Assembly: GCA_041752635.1 (NCBI GenBank)
Contig: JBGSWC010000324.1
Coordinates: forward strand, 1 to 64,000
Direction of reading: 5' to 3'
Source of the DNA: JBGSWC01 sp041752635
GTDB taxonomy: Bacteria; Planctomycetota; Planctomycetia; Pirellulales; Lacipirellulaceae
DNA: 64,000 nt
This document shows positions 1 to 9,300 of the stretch, piece after piece. The position numbers and the translations under genes were made by a program. The notes beneath the pieces are model-generated. The model saw nothing but the letters and a program-made list of their open reading frames with translations, searched no databases and was not told the origin of the DNA. The first letter of the stretch is position 1. Each line of letters begins with the position of its first letter.

Positions 1-1017
1 CGTCAGACCGATCGGCCAGCGCGGCTCGAGCTTACAACCGATAACGACGACCAGTTCGATGCGACCATCGCCTCCATCGCCACAATCGGGGGGAATGCGG
101 TTGCCGACGGACCAGTAATCGAAGAGGCTGGCGAATCGGCATCGGATGATCCGGTTTTGAGTTGGCGTTGGCACTTTCCCGAAAAAATGTCGCCCTCTCG
201 TCGCCGAGCCTTATCGGCGATCGAGCGACGTCGCCGGTTGCTGGAAGTTTGGCCCGATCATCCTCGTGTCACCCTCGACGGCAAAACTCCGCGCGAGGCG
301 GCCAACGACCCATCGACACGGCTTTTAGTCGAAGCCGATGTCTTTGTGCTGGAGCAAAGTTTAAAGTCGCCGGAAGACTTAGAGAGCTTCAACAGGCTAC
401 GCGAGGAATTGGATTTGCCAATTCCCGGCACAATTGATGCGACGAACCTGGAACTTTCGGAGTTCCCTGTCTCCCGCATCCATCGCCTTGATTTCTCAAC
501 GCTCGATGACGATCAAATCGTGCGGCTCTTCCACCAAGCCGCGGCGATTGGCGCCGTGGCGGCCATTCGACATGCCGGCCGCGAGTTGCTTGCCCGTAAG
601 AGCGACTCCCTCATCGCCGATGTGTTTGAGCATATGTTCTCGGTGGAAGATAATGCCGAACCGGCACTTCAGGTGCTTGAGCAAGCACGCGAATGGTCGC
701 TCAAAAACAATTACTCGTGTGGGCGGTGGGATATGCTCGAATTGCAGTTCCACATTTTCGAGCAAGATTCTGCAGGCGCGTCGCGAGTCATGAACCACCT
801 TCAGGTCGAACATCGCAACGAGCCCGAAGTGATGGAACAGCTCTATCAGTTGATGGTGATGCTCGGATTAATCGAGACATCGGATTCCGCACTAGGCAGC
901 AGTGACGATTTAGAATTCGACGATTACGCCTCGCCCCCACCAAGCGGCAGCGAGATTTGGACTCCCACTGCCGTTGATGGTGGTGGCCCGTCACAGAAGC
1001 TTTGGTTGCCCGGATGA
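1..1017 (+). CDS. Conserved hypothetical protein, C-terminal part (5' end outside window)
   Basis: The reading frame is open from the first base, with no stop before the TAG/TGA-free region ends at the stop near 1017, so the gene starts left of the window; a TTG at 157 is the first possible start inside but is probably internal. The visible 338 residues are soluble and mostly helical. About 75 residues in is a short motif, LDGKTPREAA, of a kind seen in SecA-related and repeat-containing proteins, followed by helical repeat-like sequence that resembles TPR. The extreme C terminus is a low-complexity tail with Trp-Thr-Pro and Lys-Leu-Trp-Leu-Pro, a type of ending I associate with planctomycete hypothetical proteins. 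No enzyme motif is visible. Function unknown. Confidence 0.75.
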   Translation, partial: RQTDRPARLELTTDNDDQFDATIASIATIGGNAVADGPVIEEAGESASDDPVLSWRWHFPEKMSPSRRRALSAIERRRRLLEVWPDHPRVTLDGKTPREAANDPSTRLLVEADVFVLEQSLKSPEDLESFNRLREELDLPIPGTIDATNLELSEFPVSRIHRLDFSTLDDDQIVRLFHQAAAIGAVAAIRHAGRELLARKSDSLIADVFEHMFSVEDNAEPALQVLEQAREWSLKNNYSCGRWDMLELQFHIFEQDSAGASRVMNHLQVEHRNEPEVMEQLYQLMVMLGLIETSDSALGSSDDLEFDDYASPPPSGSEIWTPTAVDGGGPSQKLWLPG

Positions 1018-1083
1018 GCGGCCACAACCGGTGGTCGCGACAATTCTTGATTTGATAGCCACTTAAGGATTTTGAGATTGCCG

Positions 1084-2190
1084 ATGCCCGCCGACCACGA
1101 CCTCATGGCACGCGCAATTAGGCTGGCCGAGCAGGGCAGGGGGCATGTCGAACCCAATCCAATGGTCGGCTGCCTCGTCGTCGACCCGCGCGGCGAGGTT
1201 GTCGGCGAAGGCTGGCACGAGCGTTTTGGGGGGCCTCATGCCGAAGTTAACGCCCTCACCGCAGCGGGCGAACGCGCGCGTGGTGGTGCGCTTGTCGTGA
1301 CACTTGAGCCCTGTTGCCATACAGGCAAAACCGGACCCTGTACCCGGGCGATTATCGCCGCCGGTGTCAAACGTGTCGTCATCGGTGTCCGCGATCCCTT
1401 CCCCCAGGTCGATGGGGGAGGCATCGCCGAACTCGAGCGAGCTGGCATCGCCTGCGAAATCGGTGTGGCGGCAGCCGAGGTCAATCGGCTGCTAGCACCC
1501 TACCAAAAACTCGTTACCAGTGGTCGTCCGTGGATCATCGCCAAGTGGGCGATGACGCTCGACGGGAAAATTGCGACGCGAACCGGCAGCAGTCAATGGA
1601 TCAGCAGCCCCGCCGCCCGCGAAATCGTCCACCAACTGCGTGGCCGAGTGGACGCCGTTGTCGTTGGGGCTCGGACGGCCAAGCTCGACGACCCACTTTT
1701 AACCGCGCGACCGGTCGGCCCGCGCGTCGCGACACGCGTCGTGATTGGCGATATCGATCCAGAGAGCAAGCTCGCGACGAGCCTCGATCAGGCTCCCCTC
1801 ATCGTCGCAACGACCGATCTCGAAAGGCCTGAGCGCTTCGACTCGCTGGTCGAGCGTGGGGGCGAAGTCCTCTGGCTGCCGGTCGATCGGCTCCCCGATC
1901 GCGAGTCGCAACTCGATTTTGTGCTGGCCGAATTGGGCCGCCGACGCATGACCAACGTCTTGGTCGAAGGCGGCGGGCGGTTGCTGGGGACGCTGTTCGA
2001 CCTCGACGCAATCGACGAAGTACACGTATTTGTCGCCCCGAAGCTCGTCGGCGGTCGCGACGCCGTGAGCCCCATCGCGGGCGTTGGCATTGGCGACATG
2101 GGCGCTGCGTGCAATCTGGTCGACACCGAGTGGCAAGCCGTTGGTGGCGATCTCTATTTCACCGGCCAGACTAATCGCACAGTCGACTAG
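1084..2190 (+). CDS. ribD: Bifunctional riboflavin biosynthesis deaminase/reductase RibD
   Basis: RibD catalyses two successive cytosolic steps of riboflavin synthesis: deamination of the pyrimidine made by GTP cyclohydrolase II, then NADPH-dependent reduction of its ribose side chain. The N-terminal deaminase domain (residues about 1-145) has the zinc site HAE (His52, Glu54) and PCCHTGKTGPC (Cys77, Cys86). The C-terminal reductase domain (about 150-368) has AKWAMTLDGKIAT and the VEGGGRLLG segment. The length of 368 residues is normal for the family. I chose the ATG at 1084 because the protein then begins like its relatives; a TTG at 1072 is in frame. No other rib gene is adjacent. The end overlaps the convergent methyltransferase gene by four bases. 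Confidence 0.96.
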   Translation: MPADHDLMARAIRLAEQGRGHVEPNPMVGCLVVDPRGEVVGEGWHERFGGPHAEVNALTAAGERARGGALVVTLEPCCHTGKTGPCTRAIIAAGVKRVVIGVRDPFPQVDGGGIAELERAGIACEIGVAAAEVNRLLAPYQKLVTSGRPWIIAKWAMTLDGKIATRTGSSQWISSPAAREIVHQLRGRVDAVVVGARTAKLDDPLLTARPVGPRVATRVVIGDIDPESKLATSLDQAPLIVATTDLERPERFDSLVERGGEVLWLPVDRLPDRESQLDFVLAELGRRRMTNVLVEGGGRLLGTLFDLDAIDEVHVFVAPKLVGGRDAVSPIAGVGIGDMGAACNLVDTEWQAVGGDLYFTGQTNRTVD

Positions 2191-2885
2191 GGATTGCACG
2201 TCCAAGTCCAATGTCGATCACTCGTCATTTCGACTCCGCTGGGGTCGAAGCCATTGCGCTCGACGAAATCGCGAATCTCCTCGACCGTAAATGCGGCGTG
2301 CAGCGATTCGCGAAACATCCGCTGTGCCTCGGCCAGTTCATCACCGGCGTACTGCGACACCAGTGTTTCGAGTTGCTCGCTCGTTTCGGGACGCGCCAAG
2401 TCGCGAAAAAACACCAATGCCGATTGGGCCATTAGCCCCCGAATTGACGCAAACAGTTCGTCGGGTCGATGCAAATGATGGACGAGGCTGTTACTCATCA
2501 CAATGTCGAACCGCCCCAAGCTCGGCAACGCGTTAGCACATTCGAGCCTCAACGTGATTCGCTCACGCAATCCGGCGATGTCGATATTCTGCATGGCCAC
2601 GTCGAGCATTGCCGGCGAGCCGTCGATACCGACGCAGCGGACGTCTTCGTCGCACTGGCACAGTAAAATGGGAATTTGCGCCGTCCCGGTCCCTAGGTCG
2701 ACGACTTCGATGGTCGGCATGTCGGGTCCAACAAGGTCGTAGATAATGCGATTCGGGCGGTGATTCCAAGCTTTCAGAACATCGTCAACAAACAGTTGGT
2801 TAACCGCCGTGTGGGCCATCTGGTCGTACGCGACGACCTCGGCGATAGCAGTCATAAGTTCTGGTTCAGGAATTCGCGGGAGCAT
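2187..2885 (-). CDS. Class I SAM-dependent methyltransferase
   Basis: The protein of 232 residues has the SAM-binding motif I VDLGTGTAQIP (from residue 62), an acidic residue at the end of the next strand (GIDGSPAML) and a motif like SNSLVHHLHRP, typical of class I (7-beta-strand) methyltransferases. The substrate cannot be read from the sequence. It starts with ATG at 2885. It is convergent with ribD and overlaps it by four bases. It is probably a single-gene transcript, because the next gene to the right is on the other strand. Confidence 0.85.
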   Translation of the reverse strand: MLPRIPEPELMTAIAEVVAYDQMAHTAVNQLFVDDVLKAWNHRPNRIIYDLVGPDMPTIEVVDLGTGTAQIPILLCQCDEDVRCVGIDGSPAMLDVAMQNIDIAGLRERITLRLECANALPSLGRFDIVMSNSLVHHLHRPDELFASIRGLMAQSALVFFRDLARPETSEQLETLVSQYAGDELAEAQRMFRESLHAAFTVEEIRDFVERNGFDPSGVEMTSDRHWTWTCNP

Positions 2886-3338
2886 TTTGAGAGTAACCTA
2901 GCCCAATTTGCGGCAATGCGCATGTGTCTAAAAATCAGTCGATTGCTGCCATTTAATGCACACGTTAATTGTAACAACTTGCAATATTGGCAGGTTCGCC
3001 TAACGTATACTAGAGTAGCGGCAATTGCGAACTTTTGCGTCTTTTACCGCGTAAAACCGGTTCGCAGGGCTGTTTCGAGGGTTTGTTGACTGCCAAGTCG
3101 TTTTCTTCGTTGTAACTGGCATGGCAGTTGCTGACAAGCTAACAGGCGAGTGGCGGGTATAATGTGCAACTGGCGCGTCGCATCGGCTGATCGACTATTC
3201 CACTGACCCACGGATAACGCATTGGTAATGCCGGGCATTGCCAAATGCTGGGGTCGCGGAAACTATTATTTTGACGGGAGGGAATCATGGAATCGGTTCT
3301 CTTGTGCGTCGGACTTCGAAGTGAAGGAGAAGTTCGTC
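2886..3338. other. Divergent intergenic region and sigma-factor leader
   Basis: This stretch separates the divergent methyltransferase and sigma-factor genes. It is more AT-rich than its surroundings. A perfect TATAAT lies at 3158-3163, but no good -35 is found 16-18 bases upstream, so it is only a weak promoter candidate for the sigma gene. The sigma-factor frame stays open upstream to 3222, but that extension lacks sigma-factor sequence. No RNA gene was recognised. Confidence 0.5.
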
Positions 3339-4004
3339 ATGGTGGCAAAAAATTTCAAGGAAGGTCGTCCGCGAAAATCCAACACGGCCAAGAATCAAAT
3401 TCATCGCACCGAGGGCGAAGGCCCCCTGAGCGACGAGCAACTCTTTGCCGAGTATCGCGATACAGGAAATGAACGGCAATTTGCCGAACTTATCGGTCGC
3501 TACGAGCGCGAGCTATTCAGCTACTTGCGTCGCTATCTGGGCAATGCGGCACAGGCTGAAGACGCATTTCAGGCCACTTTCATGCAGGTCCACCTCAAGG
3601 GACACATGTTCGACGGCAGCCGCCGCTTCCGCCCTTGGCTCTACACCATCGCGACCAATCAGGCGATCGACCTACAACGTCGCAATCGCCGACATAAGCT
3701 GGTTAGCCTCGATCGGCCCCAAGGCAGCGAAAATGCAGAGGTAGGGAGCCTGATGGATTTGCTACAAACGGGCGAATCGTCACCACTCGAACGACTCGAC
3801 CTGCGCGAACGCGTCGAATGGGTCCGCGAGGCGGTCGCTTCGCTCCCCGACCAACTGGCATCGGCTGTCCAAATGATCTATTTCCGGGGTCTCAAGTACC
3901 GCGAAGCGGCCGACGAACTGTCGGTGCCGGTGGGCACCGTCAAAAGCCGACTTCACGCAGCCGTGCAACGGCTAGGCGACGCCTGGCGTGACGATCAAGG
4001 TTGA
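3339..4004 (+). CDS. ECF-type RNA polymerase sigma factor
   Basis: This 221-residue sigma-70 family protein has the two domains of an ECF factor. Region 2 (about 45-115) includes the core-binding and -10 recognition helices ending in FRPWLYTIATNQAIDLQRR. Region 4 (about 160-212) ends with the helix-turn-helix YREAADELSVPVGTVKSRL. The ATG at 3339 is favoured by the AAGGAGA ribosome-binding site at 3324-3330, 8 bases upstream; an in-frame start at 3222 would add 39 unrelated residues. A Lys/Arg-rich N-terminal extension of about 28 residues precedes region 2. The gene downstream carries an anti-sigma-like domain, so the two probably form a regulator pair. The target genes cannot be inferred. 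Confidence 0.95.
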   Translation: MVAKNFKEGRPRKSNTAKNQIHRTEGEGPLSDEQLFAEYRDTGNERQFAELIGRYERELFSYLRRYLGNAAQAEDAFQATFMQVHLKGHMFDGSRRFRPWLYTIATNQAIDLQRRNRRHKLVSLDRPQGSENAEVGSLMDLLQTGESSPLERLDLRERVEWVREAVASLPDQLASAVQMIYFRGLKYREAADELSVPVGTVKSRLHAAVQRLGDAWRDDQG

Positions 4005-4067
4005 AAACCTGTCATTTTTTTGTGTGAACGCACGGGGAATGCGGTGCGTAGCAATAAAAGATGGTAC

Positions 4068-4113
4068 AATGCGAGGGTCTTGTCCAAAGTGGGCGAGACC
4101 CTTTCTTCGCATT
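4068..4113 (+). promoter_or_regulatory. Stem-loop between sigma factor and anti-sigma genes
   Basis: A 7-bp perfect stem (4074-4080 with 4096-4102) sits inside a 6-bp outer stem (4068-4073 with 4108-4113), separated on the right side by a 5-base bulge. It lies 64 bases after the sigma-factor stop and 50 bases before the next start. There is no U-run after it, so it may attenuate or stabilise the message rather than terminate it. Confidence 0.45.
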
Positions 4114-4162
4114 GTTTCTTGGCACTGTGATCGACTGACCTGTGGTGAAGTAGAACCAACCG

Positions 4163-5287
4163 ATGCGCGAAGACCTACTCTGTTACGCACTCGGAGAACT
4201 CGACGACGAATCACGTCGCCAGGTTGAGGCTGAGCTCGAGCGAAATCCGGAGCTTCGAGAAGAGCTAGCCGAGTTGCGTCGCTGTCTCGACGATCTCGAC
4301 GCCGATTCTGGCGATTCGAGCCCTAACGATCAGCGTTGTCCCGGTAACCTGGCTGGTCGCACTGCTAAACAAATTTTGGCCGTTTGCGGCGACTCGTCTG
4401 ATTCTCTTGCCGACGAAACTGAAAAAGGCAATGCCCGCGCCGCGAGGCCACGCTCGGGTGGTATCGCGGGTCTCGTTTGCCGCACCCCCATTTCGTTGGT
4501 CGATTCGATGGTTGCCGTTGGCGTGATGATGGTCATGGCATCACTTGTGCTGCCGGCGCTAAATTCGAGCCGCAGCATGTCGAATCGTTTGGTTTGTCAA
4601 AACAACATGAGCGAGTTGGGCCGGTATCTGTTGTTGTTTGCCAACGACAACAATGGCTACTTTCCAGCGATTGGCCCCGACGACAACGCGGGGTCATTCT
4701 CGATGCAGCTTACTCATGTGGGACTCATCGATCGCGGAGAGCTACAGCAGTTGCTCAATTGTCCCGGCGGCCGAAAATCGACGCTGTGCGGCCAAGCGGG
4801 TCTGACCGTCTACGTGCCGACCGAAGAAGAGCTCGCCCACGCGAACCCCGTGCAGCAGGCGAAACTTCGAGCGCAGATGGGGGGATTTTTGGGTTATCGC
4901 ATTGGCTACTTGAGCAACGGCGAGTATCACGCCGTTCGCAATCGCTGCCACGGTCGATTGGCAGTACTCGGCGACGCGCCGCGAATGGCAGCCGACGGAT
5001 ATCACAGCACCAACCACGAAGGCGGCCAAAATGTCTTTTGGCAAGATGGTTCGGTCACTTACGAGCCTTGCACATTGATATCGTGTATCAACGATCACCT
5101 CTACTTGAATAAAGACGGCTTACCGTCGGCAGGCCTCGATTGGCGCGACGCCGTGTTGGCAGCGAGCCACGCCACGCCGGGCGTTCCCGATGAGACTCAG
5201 CCCTCGGCGACTTGCGTTCGGCTGACGCTTAAACTTTTTTGGCTTAAGCGACCGGCAGACGAAATTATTCCGCCATCAGCCGAGTAG
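4163..5287 (+). CDS. Anti-sigma-like domain fused to a prepilin-like H-X9-DG (DUF1559-like) protein
   Basis: Residues 1-45 (LLCYALGELDDESRRQVEAEL and on) match the N-terminal sigma-binding module of planctomycete anti-sigma factors, without a zinc-binding His-Cys set. After a linker, a single membrane segment at about 111-133 (SLVDSMVAVGVMMVMASLVL) is followed by NRLVCQNNMSELG. This is the layout of the prepilin-like N terminus of DUF1559 proteins, and an H-X9-DG motif (HEGGQNVFWQDG) lies near the C terminus. The N-terminal domain would be cytoplasmic and the C-terminal domain outside the membrane. It follows the ECF sigma gene by 158 bases and very likely controls it. The end overlaps the convergent epimerase-like gene by 12 bases. 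Confidence 0.8.
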   Translation: MREDLLCYALGELDDESRRQVEAELERNPELREELAELRRCLDDLDADSGDSSPNDQRCPGNLAGRTAKQILAVCGDSSDSLADETEKGNARAARPRSGGIAGLVCRTPISLVDSMVAVGVMMVMASLVLPALNSSRSMSNRLVCQNNMSELGRYLLLFANDNNGYFPAIGPDDNAGSFSMQLTHVGLIDRGELQQLLNCPGGRKSTLCGQAGLTVYVPTEEELAHANPVQQAKLRAQMGGFLGYRIGYLSNGEYHAVRNRCHGRLAVLGDAPRMAADGYHSTNHEGGQNVFWQDGSVTYEPCTLISCINDHLYLNKDGLPSAGLDWRDAVLAASHATPGVPDETQPSATCVRLTLKLFWLKRPADEIIPPSAE

Positions 5288-6181
5288 CTCGTTCAGTGCC
5301 GTTTCGATCTCGCGGAATTGGAATTTAAAGCCCGACTCCAATAATCGCTTTGGCACGACACGCTGACCAGCCAACAACATTTCGTCAGCCATCTCCCCCA
5401 TCGCCAGCCGCGCTGCGAAAGCCGGCACTTTCAGTACCGTCGGTCGCCCAAGCGCGGCGCCGAGTGCTTTGGTGAAGTGCTGATTGGTGACCGGAGCCGG
5501 CGCGGTACAGTTGACGGTTTCGTGCATGTCGTCGTGGTCGACGATGTGCCGAATGGCGCCGACGAGATCGCTGAGGACGATCCAGCTCATGTACTGCTGG
5601 CCACTCCCCACGGCACCGCCGGCCCCCATGCGAAACAATGGCAGCAACTTTCCTAAAATTCCACCGGCTGGCGATAGAACGAGCCCAATGCGGGCCTGAC
5701 AGACGCGAACTCCAGCCTCCCATGCCGGTTCGCACGCGGCTTCCCACTCGCGGCATACATCCGCGAGAAATCCGTCGCCCGCTGGTGAATCTTCGTCGAC
5801 AATTTCGTCACCGCGATTACCGTAAAATCCGATCGCTGAAGCACTGCAAAACACCGCTGGTTTCTCGTCGAGCGAGGCGACCGCGTTCGCCAGCAAGGAA
5901 GTTCCCCTGGTGCGGCTTTCACGGATTTTTCGTTTCACTTCGTCATTCCACCGCTGTGCGACACTTTCGCCCGCGAGATGCACCACCGCCCGGACCCCCG
6001 CGAGACGCGACGCATCGAGCTTTCCTTCGCGCGGCGACCAACCAATGTCGCCCCTCTCGGCACGTGGACTTCGCGTAATGCGGCGTACCTGCCAACCATC
6101 AGCAATAAAACTGTCTGCCAGCGCGGGACCAACGAGCCCTGTGGCTCCGGAGATAGCGACGATCGGCGGGGTGGATTCCAT
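5276..6181 (-). CDS. TIGR01777 family epimerase-like protein
   Basis: The 301-residue protein belongs to the atypical short-chain dehydrogenase group. It has an N-terminal nucleotide-binding motif GATGLVG (about residue 11), the segment VVHLAGESVAQRWNDEVKRKI and SASAIGFYGNRGDE, both typical of TIGR01777 (YfcH-like) proteins, and a C-terminal DUF1731-like part ending in LLESGFKFQF. The frame is open far upstream, but the ATG at 6181 puts the Rossmann motif at the usual distance from the start; another ATG at 6226 is possible. The substrate is not established for the family. Confidence 0.9.
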   Translation of the reverse strand: MESTPPIVAISGATGLVGPALADSFIADGWQVRRITRSPRAERGDIGWSPREGKLDASRLAGVRAVVHLAGESVAQRWNDEVKRKIRESRTRGTSLLANAVASLDEKPAVFCSASAIGFYGNRGDEIVDEDSPAGDGFLADVCREWEAACEPAWEAGVRVCQARIGLVLSPAGGILGKLLPLFRMGAGGAVGSGQQYMSWIVLSDLVGAIRHIVDHDDMHETVNCTAPAPVTNQHFTKALGAALGRPTVLKVPAFAARLAMGEMADEMLLAGQRVVPKRLLESGFKFQFREIETALNELLG

Positions 6182-6316
6182 GAATTTTCTATCGTTAGTT
6201 GAGCTTCGACTGATGGTTACGAACATCTTCGCTAAATCAGGCCTTGTAGAAATCCCCCAAAGCGGCGCTAATGGGGCCTCGTCGTTCGCCAGACTCTTCC
6301 CAAAATAAGCAAATCG

Positions 6317-9300
6317 ATGGATCGAACCACACTTCTCAGCCTCTGGCTGCTGAGCTGCTTGCCGTTTTTCGCACAGGCACAGACGCCCGAAAACACGCTG
6401 CGGGCGACTCCCCCTGACAATGGTAACCCGCCATTGGTCGACGACGAGGCCCCCCGCGTCGAACCCGAGCGACAACGGCTCAAGAAAGAAGAAATCAACG
6501 CACGGATTACCCGCGCCGAGCAGCTTGCCCAAGATATTCGACCGCAAGTGACAGAGTTGCTGCAGCAAGCATTACTGGCGGCCACCGAGATCGAAAATCA
6601 ATCGGCTCGTGCGATCGAATGGACCGAGAAGAAATCGAAGCTCAAAACGGTTGACGAATACAAAGCAAAAATCGAGCGGACCCCCGAGCAACTTCGCAAA
6701 GAAACTCTCGACCCGCACGATCTAACGGACATCGAGCGCGGTCCGATCGAGCAACTCGAACAGAAAATTGTTGACTGGACAAAGTTGGTCGCCGATCGCC
6801 GCGCCCAGATTAGCGAATCCGCAGCGATACCCGAACGGCGACGAATACGCACGGCCGAGATTCCGCCGCTTATTGCCGAACAAGAAACCGCGAAGGCCGA
6901 GGCGATTGCCAAGATCGAAGAATTGACGGGCGTCGGTGCGCCTTCGGAACTGGAAAGCGCGCGCCGCGTGTTGCTTGAACAACAGATCGAACAATACACG
7001 GCAACGCTCCGCGCGCTCAATGCCGAACTTGCCTATTACCAGGCAACAATGAATCTGATTCCGCTGATCAAACAAGACCAAGAGATGCGGTTAAAAGTCC
7101 GCGAGCAGGCGCTCGAAGAGTTGCGACAAGCTGTCAACGAACGGCAACGACGCGATGCCGAGCAACGGGCAAGGCAGGCACAAAATCAAGCGCAGTCACA
7201 GGTGATCTCGCGGATTCCAGTGCTCAAAGAAATTGCCGACTACAACCAAAGGCTGACCGAAGAGAAGCTCAGATTGCTCGAATTAGACAAGCTAGCGGCC
7301 GACGAGGCGGAACGCGACCTGAAGCGAACCGCCGAGCTAGAAAGCGACCTGAAAACTGTGCGTCAGCGCATCGAAGCGAGCGAGAGCCTCTCGCAAGCTG
7401 GCGGCCAATTGCTCCGCGATCAACGTGCCCGGCTACCAAGCCTTACGGCGCTCAACCGTGAAATCATTGAGCGACAATCCGAACAAACCGAGGTTCAGTT
7501 TCGCAACTACACGGTAATCGATCGGCGCGACGAACTCGACGATTTCGACACGGCGGTGGCCGAGACGTTGGCCAAGGTCCCGGCGCCCGATCGCGCCGAA
7601 GCCGAGCTGTTGTTGCAATCGCTGCTCAAGAATCAGCAGAGTTACCTCGACGAGCTGACAACGGGCTACGAAAACTACAGCCAGGAACTCGGCGTTGTGA
7701 TCGCCAACAAAGAATCGTTGCAACGGGTGACGACAGAAATCAGCGACTTTATCGCCGAACGCGACCTGTGGATTCGCAGTTGCCAGCCACTTGGCATGGG
7801 AAGCTCTGGCACGGCGGCCGCTGCCGACGCAAAAAGCCCACTGCTCCGCGATATCGAGCTTGCTGTCGACGGCGCGCTCTGGACGTTTGACCCGCGCAAC
7901 TGGATTGCAGTCGGGTTCGACTTGCGAATGTCGGTCATTCGGCGACCACTTGCCAGCCTTATTTTCGCGATTGCTATCGCCAGCTTGCTGTTTGTCCAGC
8001 GCCGCGCACGGTTCGAGTTGTTGGCGATCGGAGAGGCGGCGGCCAAACGAAGCACAATTGAGTTCATGCCTTCCATTCGCGCCGCCTGGCTCACCTTGAT
8101 CGCGGCGCTACCTTGGCCGTTGCTGCTGTGGAGCATGGGCTGGTTGCTCGATAGCCCACTCGTCGAATCGGAATTCACTCGCTCAATTTCAGTCGGCTGC
8201 CGATTCTGCGGGGCGTTGCTTTTTCTTTCTGAATTCCTTCGGCAAAGTTATCGCAATGGCGGACTAGCCGATGCTCATTTCGATTGGCCCGATGCATGCA
8301 CGGCACAGGCACGACGCTATCTGCGTATGGTGCCATTCGTGCTGCTTCCTTTGGTGTTGTGGATCGTGGGTCTTGAATCGCAAACAATTCAACCGCTTTG
8401 GGCTTCATCATTGGGCCGCGTGCTGTTCATTGTTGTAATGGTATTGGTTTCTTATGCGCTCTGGCGAATCTTCCTCAACAAAGGGAGTCCGCTGTTGCAA
8501 ATTATCCGACGTGGGCAAAACGGGCTGCTGATGAGTTTGCACCGCGTCTGGCGACCGTTGCTCGTGGCGCTGCCAATCGCTTTGGCGGGTTTGGCGGCGG
8601 CTGGGTACTACTACACGGCGCAGCAACTGACACTGAAACTGCTAGAAACAGCGGCACTCGTCGCCGGTCTCATGTTGCTCGGTGGTTTGCTGCAACGCTG
8701 GGTGCTGCTCAGTCGACGCAAACTGGGACGCGAACAAGCTCGCCAGAAGCGAGCCGCAGCTCAAGCGGCGGCTCAGGCCGCTGTCGAAGCCGCAAAAAAG
8801 GCGGGCGAATCGACCCCACCCCTTACCGAATTGCCAGACGAACCCGTCGATCTTAGCGCACTGACAGAACAAACTCACAAGCTCATCACGACAACGTTGC
8901 AATTTGTCGGCATCATCGCGGTATTTGTGATCTGGCAAGACGTGGTTCCCGCGCTGACGCGGCTCGACGATCAAGCGCTGCCGCTCTTTAACGCCGATGT
9001 CGACAACCCCATGACCTGGGGCCGCTTGCTGCGATTTTTTGTCGCGGTGGCCGTTACATTTGCCGTTGTCCGCGACTTGCCCAGCGTGTTGGAACTCGCC
9101 GTTCTCCAGAAGCTACCAATCGACCAGGGGGCTCGCTATGCGATTTCGGCCTTGGTTCGCTATGCACTCCTCGCGATCGGCATTGTCGCATCGGCGGCCG
9201 CCATTGGCATCACGACGACCAGCATCAGTTGGCTGGTGGCCGCCCTGAGCGTGGGTCTTGGTTTTGGTTTGCAAGAGATTTTCGCTAACTTTGTGTCGGG

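Noticed and set aside
5276..6568. Extension of the epimerase-like gene to 6568
   Set aside because: The added residues overlap the divergent channel gene start and carry no family sequence.
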